A DNA stretch of 64,000 bases from Petaurus breviceps papuanus (taxonomy: Eukaryota > Chordata > Mammalia > Diprotodontia > Petauridae): NCBI GenBank assembly GCA_028583685.1, contig JAMXIF010000003.1, positions 73,353,817-73,417,816 on the forward strand, in the 5' to 3' direction. Position numbers and translations under genes: made by a program. The notes beneath the pieces are model-generated. The model saw only the letters and a program-made list of their open reading frames with translations, did no database searches and was not told the origin of the DNA. This document shows positions 44,406 through 55,548 of this stretch, piece by piece (position 1 is the first letter of the stretch; each line of letters starts with the position of its first letter).

Positions 44406-45430
44406 TCTGAAATTGCATTCCATAAAACCTTCCCAAAATATTTGAATATTGTCTCATATCTCCATTAATCCTACCCGCACCTCCCAACCAGCAATAAAAT
44501 TAATTGTAGAATTCTCAAGGGGCTTCTGAATGAAAGCAGTTCAACTGGTTCTTACAACATGCTATCCTCTGGCCAACAAGCAGATGGAAAGGGGAACTAA
44601 GACACAAACTGGACCTTGTTGTATCCTAATGCTTGTTTGCAGCAGGACTAGATATGATGCTATCCAGATGCCTTTAAGCTGCCCTCCTATAGTAGAGTTT
44701 CAGACCACCTCAACATTCTGATTTTCTTGGCTACTGGTATACTGACATTTGGATATGCTACAGGTTGGTAAAGTCCTTCTAAAACTAAAGTCATTCATCT
44801 TCAAATTCCCATTACTATTACAACAACATATTGTAGATGTTGGCCTGACAAGGGATGAGAACAAGAGAATTATTGCATTGCTCCTTCCATATTACTGTAC
44901 TTCTATTAATGTTATTAGTAATAGGCAAGGAGAGACACCCAACTGAGTCTATTTACTAGGGATAAATCCAATCAGCTTTACTGCATTCATATCCCTTAGG
45001 AAAGCTAGTTTGTAACTGTGCTACCCTCATCATACCAGTAGAGTATGTAAGAGGGTGGGGAAGCAATCAATTGATGGGTTTGGCTGTGTTGGTCTGGCAT
45101 TTCCTCTCCAGTTTCTTTTGGTATTATGATGTGTGGTCCTGGGTACTACACCTGGAAAAAGTCAGGGGCCAATGTGATTGTCTGTGTCTCCCTTTGTCCT
45201 GTAAATGGCTCCCCAGTGAGCTTTGGATGAAGGATAGGATTATCTCTAAGAGAGATTGGATCAGTTTCTATCTCCCTGGTTCCTTGATGGCACCATAAGC
45301 CAACTCCTTGGACTTGTTATTTTTGACCAAGCTACACATCTCTTCATGCTCTAAACTTAAACTTGTTATATATTTATATATTTAGTTATATATTTAGGAT
45401 AATGTGAAGAAGTAATTTTTAAAACCATTC

Positions 45431-45433
<3 letters not shown>
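44406..45433. other. Unassigned; first copy of a direct repeat
   Basis: 44509-44672 (gaattctcaaggggcttctg, ctatcctctggccaacaagc, gatggaaagg, tttgcagcaggactagat) recurs at 45735-45890 in the same orientation. The remainder shows nothing known. Confidence 0.4.
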
Positions 45434-45478
<45 letters not shown>

Positions 45479-45576
45479 CAGAGTAAGAGAGAGAGAGATA
45501 AAGAGAGAGAGACAAAGAGAGAGAGAGACAGAGAGAGAGACAGAGACAGAGAGATACAGAGAGAGAGAGAGAGACA

Positions 45577-45636
<60 letters not shown>
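45434..45636. repeat. Compound (CA)n then GA/GACA microsatellite
   Basis: A clean CA run (45434-45473), a short break (gacaccagagtaa), then about 150 bp of GA with GACA interruptions, ending in a pure GA run of roughly 40 bp. Confidence 0.96.
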
Positions 45637-45641
<5 letters not shown>

Positions 45642-45734
45642 AATGAAATCTCCCTCATTCTAAAGCAAACATGTTGTCAAATAATAGAGGCATCCAGCAC
45701 CGATAGTATCAGAAAAAGGGCTGGACTTTATTTC

Positions 45735-45890
45735 AGAATTCTTGAGAGGCTTCCAGAAGAGATTAGTTCAGCTGGTTCTCACAAAAAAATGCCATCCTCT
45801 GGCCAACAGCCAGATGGAAAGGTGAACCCAGAGATAAAGCAACTCTTGTGCTGTCCTAATGTTTATCTGCAGCAGGGCTTGATGTGATAT
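45735..45890 (+). repeat. Second copy of a direct repeat
   Basis: Reads gaattcttgagaggcttcca, ccatcctctggccaacagcc, agatggaaaggtgaaccc and tctgcagcagggcttgatgt. It is the partner of 44509-44672, about 1.2 kb away. Family unknown; it could be an LTR part. Confidence 0.5.
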
Positions 45891-46500
45891 GTGCCCATCT
45901 TTGAATTGGTCTGTAATAACACCAGGCAGTCAGTGCTGGGTAATCCCTATTGTAGGGTGTGTGTGTGTGTACACTCTTTGGCTCTTTTTAGTAGATGTTA
46001 CAGAAATGCAGCAATTACTTTCCCTGGTGGCTTGGGAATAGTCCCACATATGAGAGAGGGATTCTATGTAACACAATAGGCCCCGGAGTGAGTCATAGGT
46101 ATGGATTAGATGGCAGGGGGATTGGTTGAAAGGGCAGCATTTCTATACTAGAACTAAAACTAGACCACAGGTATTTACTAGCATGAAAGTCCTCTTGGGT
46201 CCTTAATGAGCTTTGGATTACATATGAAATAGGGACATCTACCTATGACTTAGAAAATTACCTTTGTAAACTATGTCTCTTACAAAAGATAGCATTGGAG
46301 TGACCAGTAGCCATTCATGTGGGGTCAAAGGAGGGATGCAAGGTAAGGAAAACTTTATACCATGTGTAATAAAATCACACCACTATTACCTGATATCTAG
46401 GGAAGAGAGTACATTCTCTATGGCCAGACATGGGAATGGGCATAGTGAATGTAGTATTCCAATATTAGATAGCCACCTTTCTCACAAACACCTACACTAA
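45891..46500. other. No recognisable feature
   Basis: A short GT run near 45957. Otherwise nothing assigned. Confidence 0.4.
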
Positions 46501-46640
46501 ATCAATCAATTAATGAATCAGACAAATATTTATTAAACACTGACTATGGGCTGGGCACTGTTCTAGGTACTAAGGATAAAAAGCAAAGATTATACAGACT
46601 CAGCTCTCAAGGAGACCATAATCTGTCAATATTATCTCTT
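46501..46640 (+). repeat. L-rep head
   Basis: Reads acaaatatttattaaacact, ggctgggcactgttctaggt and agctctcaaggagaccataa. Confidence 0.55.
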
Positions 46641-48260
46641 CATTATCCTAGACTCTGTCCCTGAGATCTTGCAAAACCAATCACAAGCAATTCTCCTGAG
46701 GACTGCTACTGTGACTAACTTTAAGGATCTTATCGCATAGTATACTGAACTCTCTATTTATTCAGCAATAAACTAAAGCAAAACATTCAAGAAACTAAGG
46801 CACAACATTCACAAGAACATAACATAACAATTTATTAATAAGGTGGCCACATAGTCTTGTTGTGCCCAAACCCAAGTCACATGCCACCTGATTTGGAGCC
46901 CACCATGAAGCCCCTTTATATTTGTCTTTGTCTCTATCCTACAACCTGTAATAGCTTGAAACAGCTTAAGGCATAGTCTTGGGTATTGCCCAAGACATAG
47001 TCCCCTAACCACCTGCTTCCTGAATTAGCATTCTGTATATCATCACTATGTACAAGGATTAGTCCAGGGGTTATGGTACAAGTTTATCTAAAGTTTATCT
47101 TAAGAAGAGACCACCCTGTACTCAGAACATGACCCTAGCCTGCCCCATTACCCAATGACCCTCTTCCCTCCTCTGGAAGGAACCCCCTTATTCCAGGAAA
47201 GTTGCACCCTTGTTCCCTTGTGTCATTACCCCTGATCTGTAGATCAAACCAACAGCTTTTCTTGCCTTCTGTATGTCATTGCTTATGTTAGCTCCCCTTC
47301 CCAATAGTGGTTTTTGTGGTTTTAGCCCTTATAAGCACTGTATGTACCCCAATTCAGGGCTGCCTGATTTGAGTGTATACTCCAGGCAGTCATGCACTTA
47401 ATCAATAAATCCACACCTAAATTTACCTTGAACCCAGGTCTCAGCTTGCTCTTATTCTCTGCACAACAGTCTTAAGCAAAACATATCATTTAATAAGTTA
47501 CAATCTCCTCAATAAAAATAGAGTAGCTATATCAAGTCTTCTTTCATCTTGACTCCAGTCTGGCTTATAATCATCTGTAAGTCAGTCATTCTTAAGAGGT
47601 AGTGGAAAGCACAAGGGCCATCCACCCCTAGGTCACAGGAAGTTACTCAGTCAACACTGAGTACCCAAGTGAAGTCTCCTTTCATCTTAATTTAAGGCTG
47701 ACTTCCAAACTATGGCTCCTCTTCCACTTTACCTGCTCTTGCCTGGATTCACCCTACTGTTGCCTGGATCCACAGGTAGGCAGCCCTTCACTGCTGTTCC
47801 ATATCGCAGCTCATGGGTACTGCTCCACCTCAAGCTCTTCACAGTTTCTGTTTCTAGGAAAACAAAGCTCAACAGGGTTACAACAATATTTAAACATATT
47901 GACAGCACTATCATCTCAATTCACTTTCTGTCTGAGAAATCAACACAAATCAACAGAGTGCTTCTGTCTGACAAAGTAACACTAACACAAATCAACAGTC
48001 AGAGTGCTGACATCACAAAATTCTCTCTCTTAGCTCTACCTGGTCCCAGTTTGTGCTTGAGCTTTTATCTGCTCTTCTCCTTCCTGTTCCACTCTTTCAG
48101 CAAGCTCCTCCCACTGCAGGACTACAGGCCTATTCAGGGCAGGGAAGGTCTCCAAACTCCCTTAGTCCTATGTTGTTCCCTAAGGGCAATGCAATGTATA
48201 CTGTTTCCAACAAAAACTTGACACAATCAAAGATGAGGTTCAAAGGCACTTGAATGGCTG
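46641..48260 (-). mobile_element. LTR-like retroelement debris, antisense, split by a younger LTR
   Basis: On the - strand a TATA-like gataaaagc (near 48065) is followed much later by AATAAA (near 46760), once the 611-bp solo LTR at 46858 is set aside. A pair of similar blocks, agtcttctttcatcttgact and agtctcctttcatcttaatt, lies 130 bp apart. The layout suggests an old LTR or LTR plus leader, broken. Borders and family are not resolved. A 169-codon + strand frame here is taken as chance. Confidence 0.35.
46858..47468 (+). mobile_element. Solo LTR, 611 bp, with 8-bp inverted ends and 4-bp duplication
   Basis: Starts TGTTGTGC and ends GCACAACA, a perfect 8-bp inverted terminal pair, flanked by gtct at 46854-46857 and 47469-47472. 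It has TATA-like cttataagc near 47328 and AATAAA near 47404, with about 60 bp to the 3' end. The 4-bp duplication and layout fit class I (gamma-like, ERV1) LTRs. No internal region remains. It sits in older antisense LTR-like DNA. Confidence 0.88.
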
Positions 48261-48284
48261 AAACTAGTTTGCTTGCCATTACAG

Positions 48285-48450
48285 ACCTGTAGCCCAATAG
48301 GTGAGCTTTTGTTTTATCCTGCCAAGACTTGATGCCATTTCCTTGCCTTCTCCACAGCATGATAGCCCTCCCTCCATGTGTTATTTTTCCATCATAATGT
48401 AAGCTCCTTGATGACATGAAAAGTCACATTTCTATCCCTAGTACATAGTA
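48285..48450 (+). repeat. Possible L2 3' end
   Basis: aatgtaagctccttgatgac and tatccctagtacatagtagc fit an L2 3' end, but the body is weak. Confidence 0.35.
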
Positions 48451-48469
48451 GCATGTATGGGATGTTCAG

Positions 48470-48965
48470 GGAGGAATAACACCTCTGGTATGAGAGCTTC
48501 CCAAGTCCTTTACAGGGCTGCTCATCAACCTTTGGTATCCATGTACAATGACTACACACTGGTAAAAGCATCTTGGCAGATGGGCTAAACCAGGTTGAGG
48601 GTAACTGATAGACCTCAAACCTGTAGGTGATTTAGACAGATGTTTGCCACAAGCATGTGAAGATTTCCTCCCTTGAAATGGGTAGAAGAGAACAATTTGT
48701 TCCAATGGCCATGAAGATAACTGCAGATGGCATTGTGGAATGCTTAGAGCTTGGTCAGATCCTGAAGACGCCAAGTTCATTCACTGCATCCCAGCCCATC
48801 ACCAGCTGTATTGACTTTTGTCTTGCCACTGTGTTTCAATGAGTTTGGAAGAGACGGTGAGGCTGACAATTTTGTGGCACTCTGCCTCACTTAAATCCAA
48901 TTCACAATCAAGTCAAGACATCACCCTGTGATATCATTGATCCTCTTTGAAATGAAGGATAGCAA
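48470..48965 (+). repeat. Dispersed repeat, probably non-LTR (unnamed)
   Basis: Landmarks: aacacctctggtatgagagc, gggctgctcatcaacctttg, gaagatttcctcccttgaaa, cacttaaatccaattcacaa, caagacatcaccctgtgata and a final cctctttgaaatgaaggata. I recognise this order as a recurrent marsupial repeat but cannot name it. Confidence 0.45.
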
Positions 48966-49400
48966 TACTTAGCACAGTGCCTGATACATAAAAAATACTT
49001 AAGTGTTCCATCCCTCCATCCACCCCCTTATCTATTGATCTATTGTCTATCTCTCATTCTTTAGCCATAATAACTTTATCAATTGAGGACATTGTTACTG
49101 AGTCAATCAGTTAATTAAAGGAATTAAACTAGCACTTGCCCTGTCATTCCCTATGAGTCTGCTATTAAAAAAAATAATAATAAAGCAAGCTAGTTCAGAA
49201 ACTGGCCTTTGTGTATCTGGTGGCTTAGAGGAAAAAAGCAGCTCCAACATAACCGGGAGAAATAATTGCTCTGGAAGGGTAAATGCAGTGCCTCCATCTT
49301 CTAAACAGCAGCAACAACAAAATACCAAAACCAAAACTAAACAAACAAAAAACCACTCACTTCCTTAGCTTGCCTAGAGGATGACCCTGTGAACTTTGAA
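48966..49400. other. SINE tail then no recognisable feature
   Basis: 48971-49010 is an L2-type tail (gcacagtgcctgatacataa). After that, AT-rich sequence and an AACA/AAAC-rich run near 49310-49350. Confidence 0.45.
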
Positions 49401-49900
49401 GGGTCCAGAAATGTGCATTTCTCATTGGGGTCTGAGCAGTATCCCTGGAATAGCAGTGACTGAAGCAGGAGTTGAAGACAAGCTAGATACCCTGAGATAA
49501 AAGGCAGCTTCAGGACTCTAGAACAAGAAGTTCTAGAACAAGCAGGAAGCTACCATGCACCTAAAGGGAACACCTTAAAGACTCCAGAAGAAATTCTCCC
49601 AGGAATTCTATTGTTCTATTTGCCTCAGGTGTCCTGAGTTTGAACTCATTTTTCCTTGGACTCTGTGTACACTTGTGGGAGAGTGTGGCGGTGGTTTGGG
49701 GGGATAGTTTAGACCAAGCAGAGCACCATAATAAATACCTGTTTCTAAAAGCCAATTAAATCTGGCTAAGTGATATTAACTGATAATCATCTGGGGAGGG
49801 GGTACATACACTAGTGAATATCAACTATAATATTGGAGAAAAACCCCCAACCTTTCAGGATCCTCTAGGACTCTGGGTGGGGGGAGTAGTCGTTGCCCTA
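49401..49900 (+). mobile_element. Possible LTR remnant
   Basis: A TATA-like gagataaaagg near 49493 is followed about 240 bp later by AATAAA near 49731 and then ataatca before a G-rich stretch. The spacing resembles U3-R-U5, but the outer end and duplications were not found. Confidence 0.28.
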
Positions 49901-50074
49901 TGGGGAGCCACGTGGCCAATGCAAATGGAGGCTTGGGATAGTGGTACCAGAACATGAGCTGTACTTATATATGGGGTGTATCAAGAATCTTAGTATGGTT
50001 TTACCCTTTAATATCTTAGTGCATTTTAATTTTCAACAGTTTAAGACTTTTGGGACTCCCTCTATTATGCATGC

Positions 50075-50170
50075 TTGCTCTCCTCCCTCCCCTTAGCACA
50101 TCAGCTCCTTGAGGGCAGGGATTGTTTCATTTTTATCTTTGTATCCTGAGCTGCCTAGCACAATTAGGGT
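50075..50170 (+). repeat. L2-type 3' end
   Basis: Reads cagctccttgagggcaggga, ttgtttcatttttatctttg and gctgcctagcacaatta. Confidence 0.6.
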
Positions 50171-50400
50171 AACATAGGGATAGGGACTAGACCTATGATT
50201 CCATTGCTATAGGAAACTCCCATTGAGGAATTCCCTCTGCCAAAGCAAATTGGTACCTGCTTGCTTACTATTTTTGGTCTTAGAGAGTTGTTTACAGTAG
50301 TGAGAGGTTATGTGCCATGAACAGGATCATGCAGCCATATGTCAAAAGTTAGGTATCAGCCCAAGTCTCCCTAGCTTAAAGGCTGACCATCCACAATGCC
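50171..50400 (-). repeat. CORE-SINE variant, antisense
   Basis: The + strand reads gggactagacctatgattcc, ggaaactcccattgaggaat, tccctctgccaaagcaaatt, cttagagagttgtttacagt and gcccaagtctccctagctta, the full reverse order of the variant seen at 14.5 kb. Confidence 0.75.
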
Positions 50401-50450
50401 AACAATGGCAGGTGGTATGTACTTGATAAATATTTGTTGACAAATTGTCT
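50401..50450 (+). repeat. SINE/L2-type tail
   Basis: Reads tggtatgtacttgataaata and tttgttga. Confidence 0.45.
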
Positions 50451-51080
50451 TGAATTCTAAATTTTTATCACTTAAAAAAATACTTCCTACAGGAAGATCT
50501 TTCTCCTTTGCAGGGAACGAGTTGTGTTGAAGAACTGAACAGTAGTTAAGTAGTTCTCTCTTTTCTTGTTTCATATCATCTTCCCAAGAAAGGTTTATTC
50601 TTCTTTTTCCTTTCAGAAACAGTTAAATTAATTTATTATTATCTTTATTTTTTTTTGCCAGCTTCATCTCCTACTGATTTTTGCCTTCCTGATATAGGAC
50701 CTTACTACTCTTTTCATTTACCTTCACTGTCAGTAGTTTTCACTCATATTAATCTCTTCCACTTGTCTCTTTTCAATCAAAGTTGGCCTCTAAGCCTCTT
50801 GTTCCAACCATAGTAATATTTTAGACACCACACATTTTTTCTTCTCACTAGAATCAGTTGTTATTATGACAAGAGAATTTCTTTCTTTAGAGGTTCCCTT
50901 CCCTTTTTAGCCCACTTTTCTTTTAGACTCCCAGACTATGAGTCTTCCCATTCTTTAACACTGAAATTTGTCTTCTTTCAGTCAATTTTGGAATCCTTTC
51001 ATCTCTTCTCTACCAATTGTTTCCCACTTAGAGGTCAGAATCAGGTCCAGAATAGCAGTATCCTTCATTATTTTCTCCAT
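50451..51080. other. No recognisable feature
   Basis: T- and C-rich on the + strand, with no frame or motif. It may contain more of the CR1/L3 relic that is clear from 51085. Confidence 0.35.
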
Positions 51081-51084
51081 CTTC

Positions 51085-51172
51085 CAAAAGAAAGCATTTG
51101 ATGAAGTTTCCTATTTATTCTTTTGGGAAAGATGGAGAAATGTAGGCTAGACAATCAGATGGAGTCACAAAG
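51085..51172 (+). mobile_element. CR1/L3 fragment
   Basis: agaaagcatttgatgaagtt and gggaaagatggagaaatgta match the CR1/L3 ORF2 stretch that reads FDKV...DKMEKCGL. Confidence 0.5.
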
Positions 51173-51204
51173 TAACCTTTCCATTTGATAGGTAGGATCA
51201 TGCA

Positions 51205-51455
51205 TATGGTGACAGAGGGGAAAAAGCAGTGGGCTTGGAGACAGGAAGACTTGAGTTTAAATCCAATCTCAGACATTTACTAGCTCTGACTGGGGAAAAG
51301 TCACTTGAACTCTTTTGGCCTCAGTTTCTTCATCTGTAAAATAAGGATAATAATAGCATCTATTTCACAGGATTGTTGTGAGGATCAAATGAGAGAATAT
51401 TTATAAAGTACTTTGAAAACCTTAAAGCATTATATAAATGTTAGCTATTATTATT
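51205..51455 (+). repeat. CORE-SINE, full length
   Basis: Reads gggcttggagacaggaagac, gagtttaaatccaatctcag, cctcagtttcttcatctgta, ggataataatagcatctatt, gttgtgaggatcaaatgaga and atataaatgttagctattat. Confidence 0.88.
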
Positions 51456-51540
51456 ATTAATAAAATGAGATAATATTTATAAAATGTTTGGCAAGCTTGA
51501 AGTGCTATATAAATGTTATTGATAATGAAGATGATGATGT
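51456..51540 (+). repeat. Extra copy of the SINE 3' end
   Basis: aaaatgagataatatttata and gtgctatataaatgttattg repeat the last 70 bp of the SINE just upstream, giving a tandem 3'-end duplication. Confidence 0.65.
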
Positions 51541-51547
51541 CTCTTCC

Positions 51548-52110
51548 TTGGTTAAAAAAACAAAACAGATCTTTAATGGCTCTTGAGCATTATTATAGGA
51601 TAAAATGAAACTTCTTAGCTTGGCATTCAAGGCCCTCTATAATCTAGTTCTAAGCTAGCTTTTCAGACTTATTTCATGTTACTACCATTTACACAACTTA
51701 CTCCTAGCCTTCAATATTCTGTCCTTTCCACCTACTTGTATTTACACAGGCCATTTCTTATACCTATTCCTATGGACTTTTCCTTCTCTGCCTCCATGGG
51801 TAGAACACTTCAGCTTTCATCACAGATCAGCTCAGGAACCATCTCCTATGTGAATTCCTCCTAAACACCAATCTAGATGTGTTCACATCCTCCTCCAAAC
51901 TCTCATCCCTCATCTCTGTTTTATTTTTCTCATAAATTTATTTCATTGTAATTAGGGTTATGCTTTCATGTGCCCAAACTCCTACTGCATTGTGAACTCT
52001 TTGAGGTCATGATTATGCTGCATCTCCTCTATGATTCCCTACCACCTAACGGAGTGCCCTGCAAAGTGTAAATGCTTAATAAAGGTTTGCTGAGTTTATT
52101 AAGGCTCATG
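51548..52110 (+). mobile_element. L2 LINE 3' end, long
   Basis: Reads cttggcattcaaggccctct, ataatctagttctaagctag, ggaaccatctcctatgtgaa, tcctcctaaac, ctcctactgcattgtgaact and gtaaatgcttaataaaggtt, the L2 ORF2 end and 3' UTR in order. Open frames are short and broken. Confidence 0.78.
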
Positions 52111-52124
52111 CCTACTATTTGGAG

Positions 52125-52315
52125 TTAGTCATCTAACATTTATTAGGTGTTTGTTATATGCCAGACACAATTGCTAACTGCTGGAGATACAAAGAAAGGC
52201 AAATGACAGTCCTTTTTCTGACAGGCACAGTCAAGTGAGGGAAACAATGTGCAAGTGAACTATTCATAAGCATAGATCAAGTGATATTAACAGATACACA
52301 AAATGTAGAAACTAA
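52125..52315 (+). repeat. L-rep head
   Basis: Reads taacatttattaggtgtttg, tatatgccagacacaattgc and ggagatacaaagaaaggcaa. Confidence 0.6.
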
Positions 52316-52540
52316 ACTCCTATTTTGCTTCTGTCCTTTTCATCAAGGGATAACTGTCCTTTGATGACAATAGTCTTCAAACTGGAAAGGGTAGAACATC
52401 TTTAAGGAATTCTGAAACCTATGAACAATGAGGAGATTATAAGAGATTACCTTGCTGCTTTCAGGTCAAGTCCTGAGGTCCAAATAAATTCTATGCAAGA
52501 ATAATGAAGAAACTTGAAGTTCTGATGGAAGAACTATTCT

Positions 52541-52795
52541 TTTTTAAAGTTTTATTTATATTTTTGGTTTTCTTTCCCATTCATATCTGATTCCTCACCC
52601 TATTCTTCACCTTCCCCTGCCCAGGAAAACTTCTCTTGTAACAAGAGTTAAAAAAATAATATTTCATCAGAACCAACCAGCACACTGATCATAATGCATA
52701 GAATGTGAAACATTTCATACCCATAGTCCTCCATAAAAAGGAAGATTGTGCATGTTATCTTCTTTAAGATTACTGATGAAATATTAAGTTTTGCA
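52541..52795. mobile_element. LINE-like fragment, probably antisense
   Basis: gaaccaaccagcacactgat and catttcatacccatagtcct resemble antisense LINE 3' sequence, but class and strand are not firm. Confidence 0.35.
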
Positions 52796-52984
52796 AAGGG
52801 AGAGGTGTCAGAAAATTACATCTGAGAAAAAAGTGCATTTTTTTTTACATCTGCTCTGGGACCATTAATGAAATTATGATGTTTTGAAAAACTACAAAAA
52901 TGGGAGAACCAGAAAATTATATACAAGGAAATATTATCTTAATTTTTTCAGTGAGAGAAAAGGTAGATCCTGGAAATGATAGGT

Positions 52985-53075
52985 CAATTTAATTCAATAA
53001 ATATTGACTGAGAGCCTATTGTGTGCAAAGAATGGTGTTAGGTTCTGGGTACACAAGGACAAAAATGAATCAATA
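52985..53075 (+). repeat. L-rep head fragment
   Basis: Reads attcaataaatattgactga, cctattgtgtgcaaagaatg and ttctgggtacacaaggac. Confidence 0.55.
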
Positions 53076-54650
53076 TCTGAACACAATATGTACAGTACTG
53101 ATCTTTAGCAAAACTCGAGAATGACACTATGAAATAAGTATTTTTGGTTAGAAGAGAAGGTCTCAGCAACTAGAAGCCAGCATATATATTCCCTAAGAAT
53201 ATTATCCCAATCTAGCTTCATTTTCCTTTTTATGATTGCACTTCTAAGTCAATGAAATATTACAGAATATATTTTGATTTCAGGAGAAATATCTGACAAA
53301 TTTTCTTATGACTACAAACAAGCTGTGAGATTTTGAAGAACAGAAGTGGAAGAAATAATATATTTAATGACATGCGGACTCAAAATTCTCAATGAAGCAA
53401 GATGCTAATCAGTCTACCATAAGTGAGTATATGTGTATGGGAGAGGTTTGAAGACAGAGGAAAGGAGATATGTGATTTCATCAGATTATACTCAAACTAG
53501 TGTATATTGCCACACCTCTATACTTAATGTGGGATTTAATGAGCTGCCTTGGTTAAAAAAAATACGAAAAGTCACTCTTCAGGTCCAGTGTAATCCCCAG
53601 ACTACTTTAAACATTTCTAGCTATAAGAGGCCTGCTAAAGGTTTCATTCTGCTATCACTTCGAGAACAGAGGATCCTAATAGTCATTTTATATTAAGATG
53701 GGTGTTAGTAAAGAATTTTCACGGTTAGTATTGAAATCTTTTTCTCCATTTATAGGAATTATTTTTTGTTTATATCCATATTTGTATTTAGCTATAAAGT
53801 TCATTAATGATTTAAAAGGTACCAGAACCCATAAAATATCATTATCCTTCAAGGAAAGTTATGTGTATCTTTTTATTAAGATTCAACCTTTTTCTTCCTG
53901 GCAATATACAAAACATTCTGAGTAGAGTTGTCTGGGAAAGAATGAAATGAACTCTGAAATTAAAACTATTCATTTAGTCAGCTAGCGTATGGAGAGGTAA
54001 CAGAGTGTTTGGGTGCCCCTCATCAGCTTGATGAATTCTCTACTCCATTTTCCCTTACAATGAATTTGGACAGATTTGAAGGTGTGGACTTTGGTACAAG
54101 TATCTGAAGGGCACCTCCCATGGAGAAGGCCTTGTACATTGACATTATATTCAGTAAATCCTATAGCTTGGGGCTTGGAAAGATGGACAGTTTGCAGAGT
54201 AGCATTTGTCATCCATAAAAGTGAGTTGTGAAATAGTTTGTTCCTTCTACCAATTTTTTTCCTGTACTTTGTCTCCTTTGGACTTCCATATTAGACTGCA
54301 GCAAAAGTGGACGGACTTTCCCAGGAGCAGGAAATGGTGACTTGAAGGAGAATTACATGGTGAATAGCCTATATCTTGCCTAGACAAACCTGAAAAGGGA
54401 ATGCCTTAGGTTCTATTTCTAAACTCCATGCTTTATTTCATGGTGACTTGTTTCCCTTCAAGAGTGCTTATCCTTTTTAAGGAATAAGCCAGCGTAAATC
54501 AAAGGATTCTTACCCTGTTAATGACAGAAAGCTGCTTTTTTCATTTAGTCACAGAGCTCATCAATGACCTTTTCTATGCTAACTATTTTTCTGGAGAAAG
54601 TTGGTGGGGGTGAATTGATATTTCTCCATTCAAAATAGCCAGAAGGTAAT
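53076..54650. other. Repeat-free island, 1.6 kb
   Basis: No transposon is recognised. Two adjacent frames (53433-53696 and 53698-53925) are in different phases, AT-biased and without motifs. This is the longest island in the window together with 55.55-57.03 kb. Confidence 0.45.
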
Positions 54651-54654
54651 GTGT

Positions 54655-54800
54655 CATATAGTTACAGTTGGAAAGGACTTTAGAGATAATCAATTTACTG
54701 ATGAGGAAACTGAATCTCAGAGGCATTAAACGACTTGCCTGGGATTCCACCTAGGAAGGGAGGGAGCTAGGAATGAACACTGATGCATTAGACATCTACT
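54655..54800 (-). repeat. CORE-SINE, antisense, diverged
   Basis: The + strand reads gttggaaaggactttagaga, tgatgaggaaactgaatctc and acgacttgcctgggattcca. Confidence 0.7.
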
Positions 54801-54919
54801 CATTGTCGATGGTATTTTTAGAAAAGATCCATCTGTATGTACATCAGGTGTGAATTTGACTAGATAATCTCTGGGGTCCATTCCAACCAACCAATACACA
54901 TGTGTCTATAAGCTAATGA

Positions 54920-55112
54920 GACTGATTTTTTTGTATAGCAGAAAGAAAGTTAGAAGACTTGATTTGAAAAACTGCTTCTGACATTTACTATCTGTGTGAC
55001 TTTGATCAAGTCACTTTACTTCACTGGAACTCAACTTCCTCATTTATAAGATTATGAAGTTAGACTAAATGGTCTCTGAGGTCCCTTCAAAATCTAGGTC
55101 TATATTATTATG
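54920..55112 (+). repeat. CORE-SINE
   Basis: Reads agttagaagacttgatttga, tctgtgtgactttgatcaag, tcaacttcctcatttataag and gtctctgaggtcccttcaaa. Confidence 0.75.
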
Positions 55113-55322
55113 ATAAAAAAAGAATCCTAGAACTTATATATAAAAAATGCTTGTAATCAAAGTAGTCACTATGAAAGGTTGTAGACACAGTCCAGTGATG
55201 CTCTTTCCTTAACATTTCTTGAAGGTCCCTTTCTGATTTTCACTTATGTCACAGGAGAAAATCAGTCTCACTTTGTTTTTTGACATGCCACAAATATTGA
55301 ATGTATTTAACACATCTTACCT

Positions 55323-55548
55323 GAGGCAGGTTGGTGCGTTGGTTAGAGCATCGCATTTAGGGTCAGAAAGACCTGAATTCAAATGTGACTCTGAACATTT
55401 ACTAGCTGAATGATTCTAAGTAAGTCATTTGACCTTTTGAGGCTCACTTACCTCATGTGTAAAATGTGGGCAATGATTGTACCCATCTCAAAAGATTGTG
55501 AAGATTAGATAATATACACACTACATAAATGTTAGCTATTATTATTTG
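55323..55548 (+). repeat. CORE-SINE, full length
   Basis: Head gaggcaggttggtgcgttgg, agacctgaattcaaatgtga, cttacctcatgtgtaaaatg and acataaatgttagctattat. Confidence 0.88.

Noticed and set aside
47712-48221. 169-codon open frame on the + strand, Leu/Pro-rich start
   Set aside because: It lies antisense to LTR-like DNA, has no recognised domain, and codon content looks random after the first hydrophobic stretch.
53433-53925. Two adjacent open frames (87 and 75 codons) as a small gene
   Set aside because: They are in different phases, AT-biased and without motifs or splice sites joining them.
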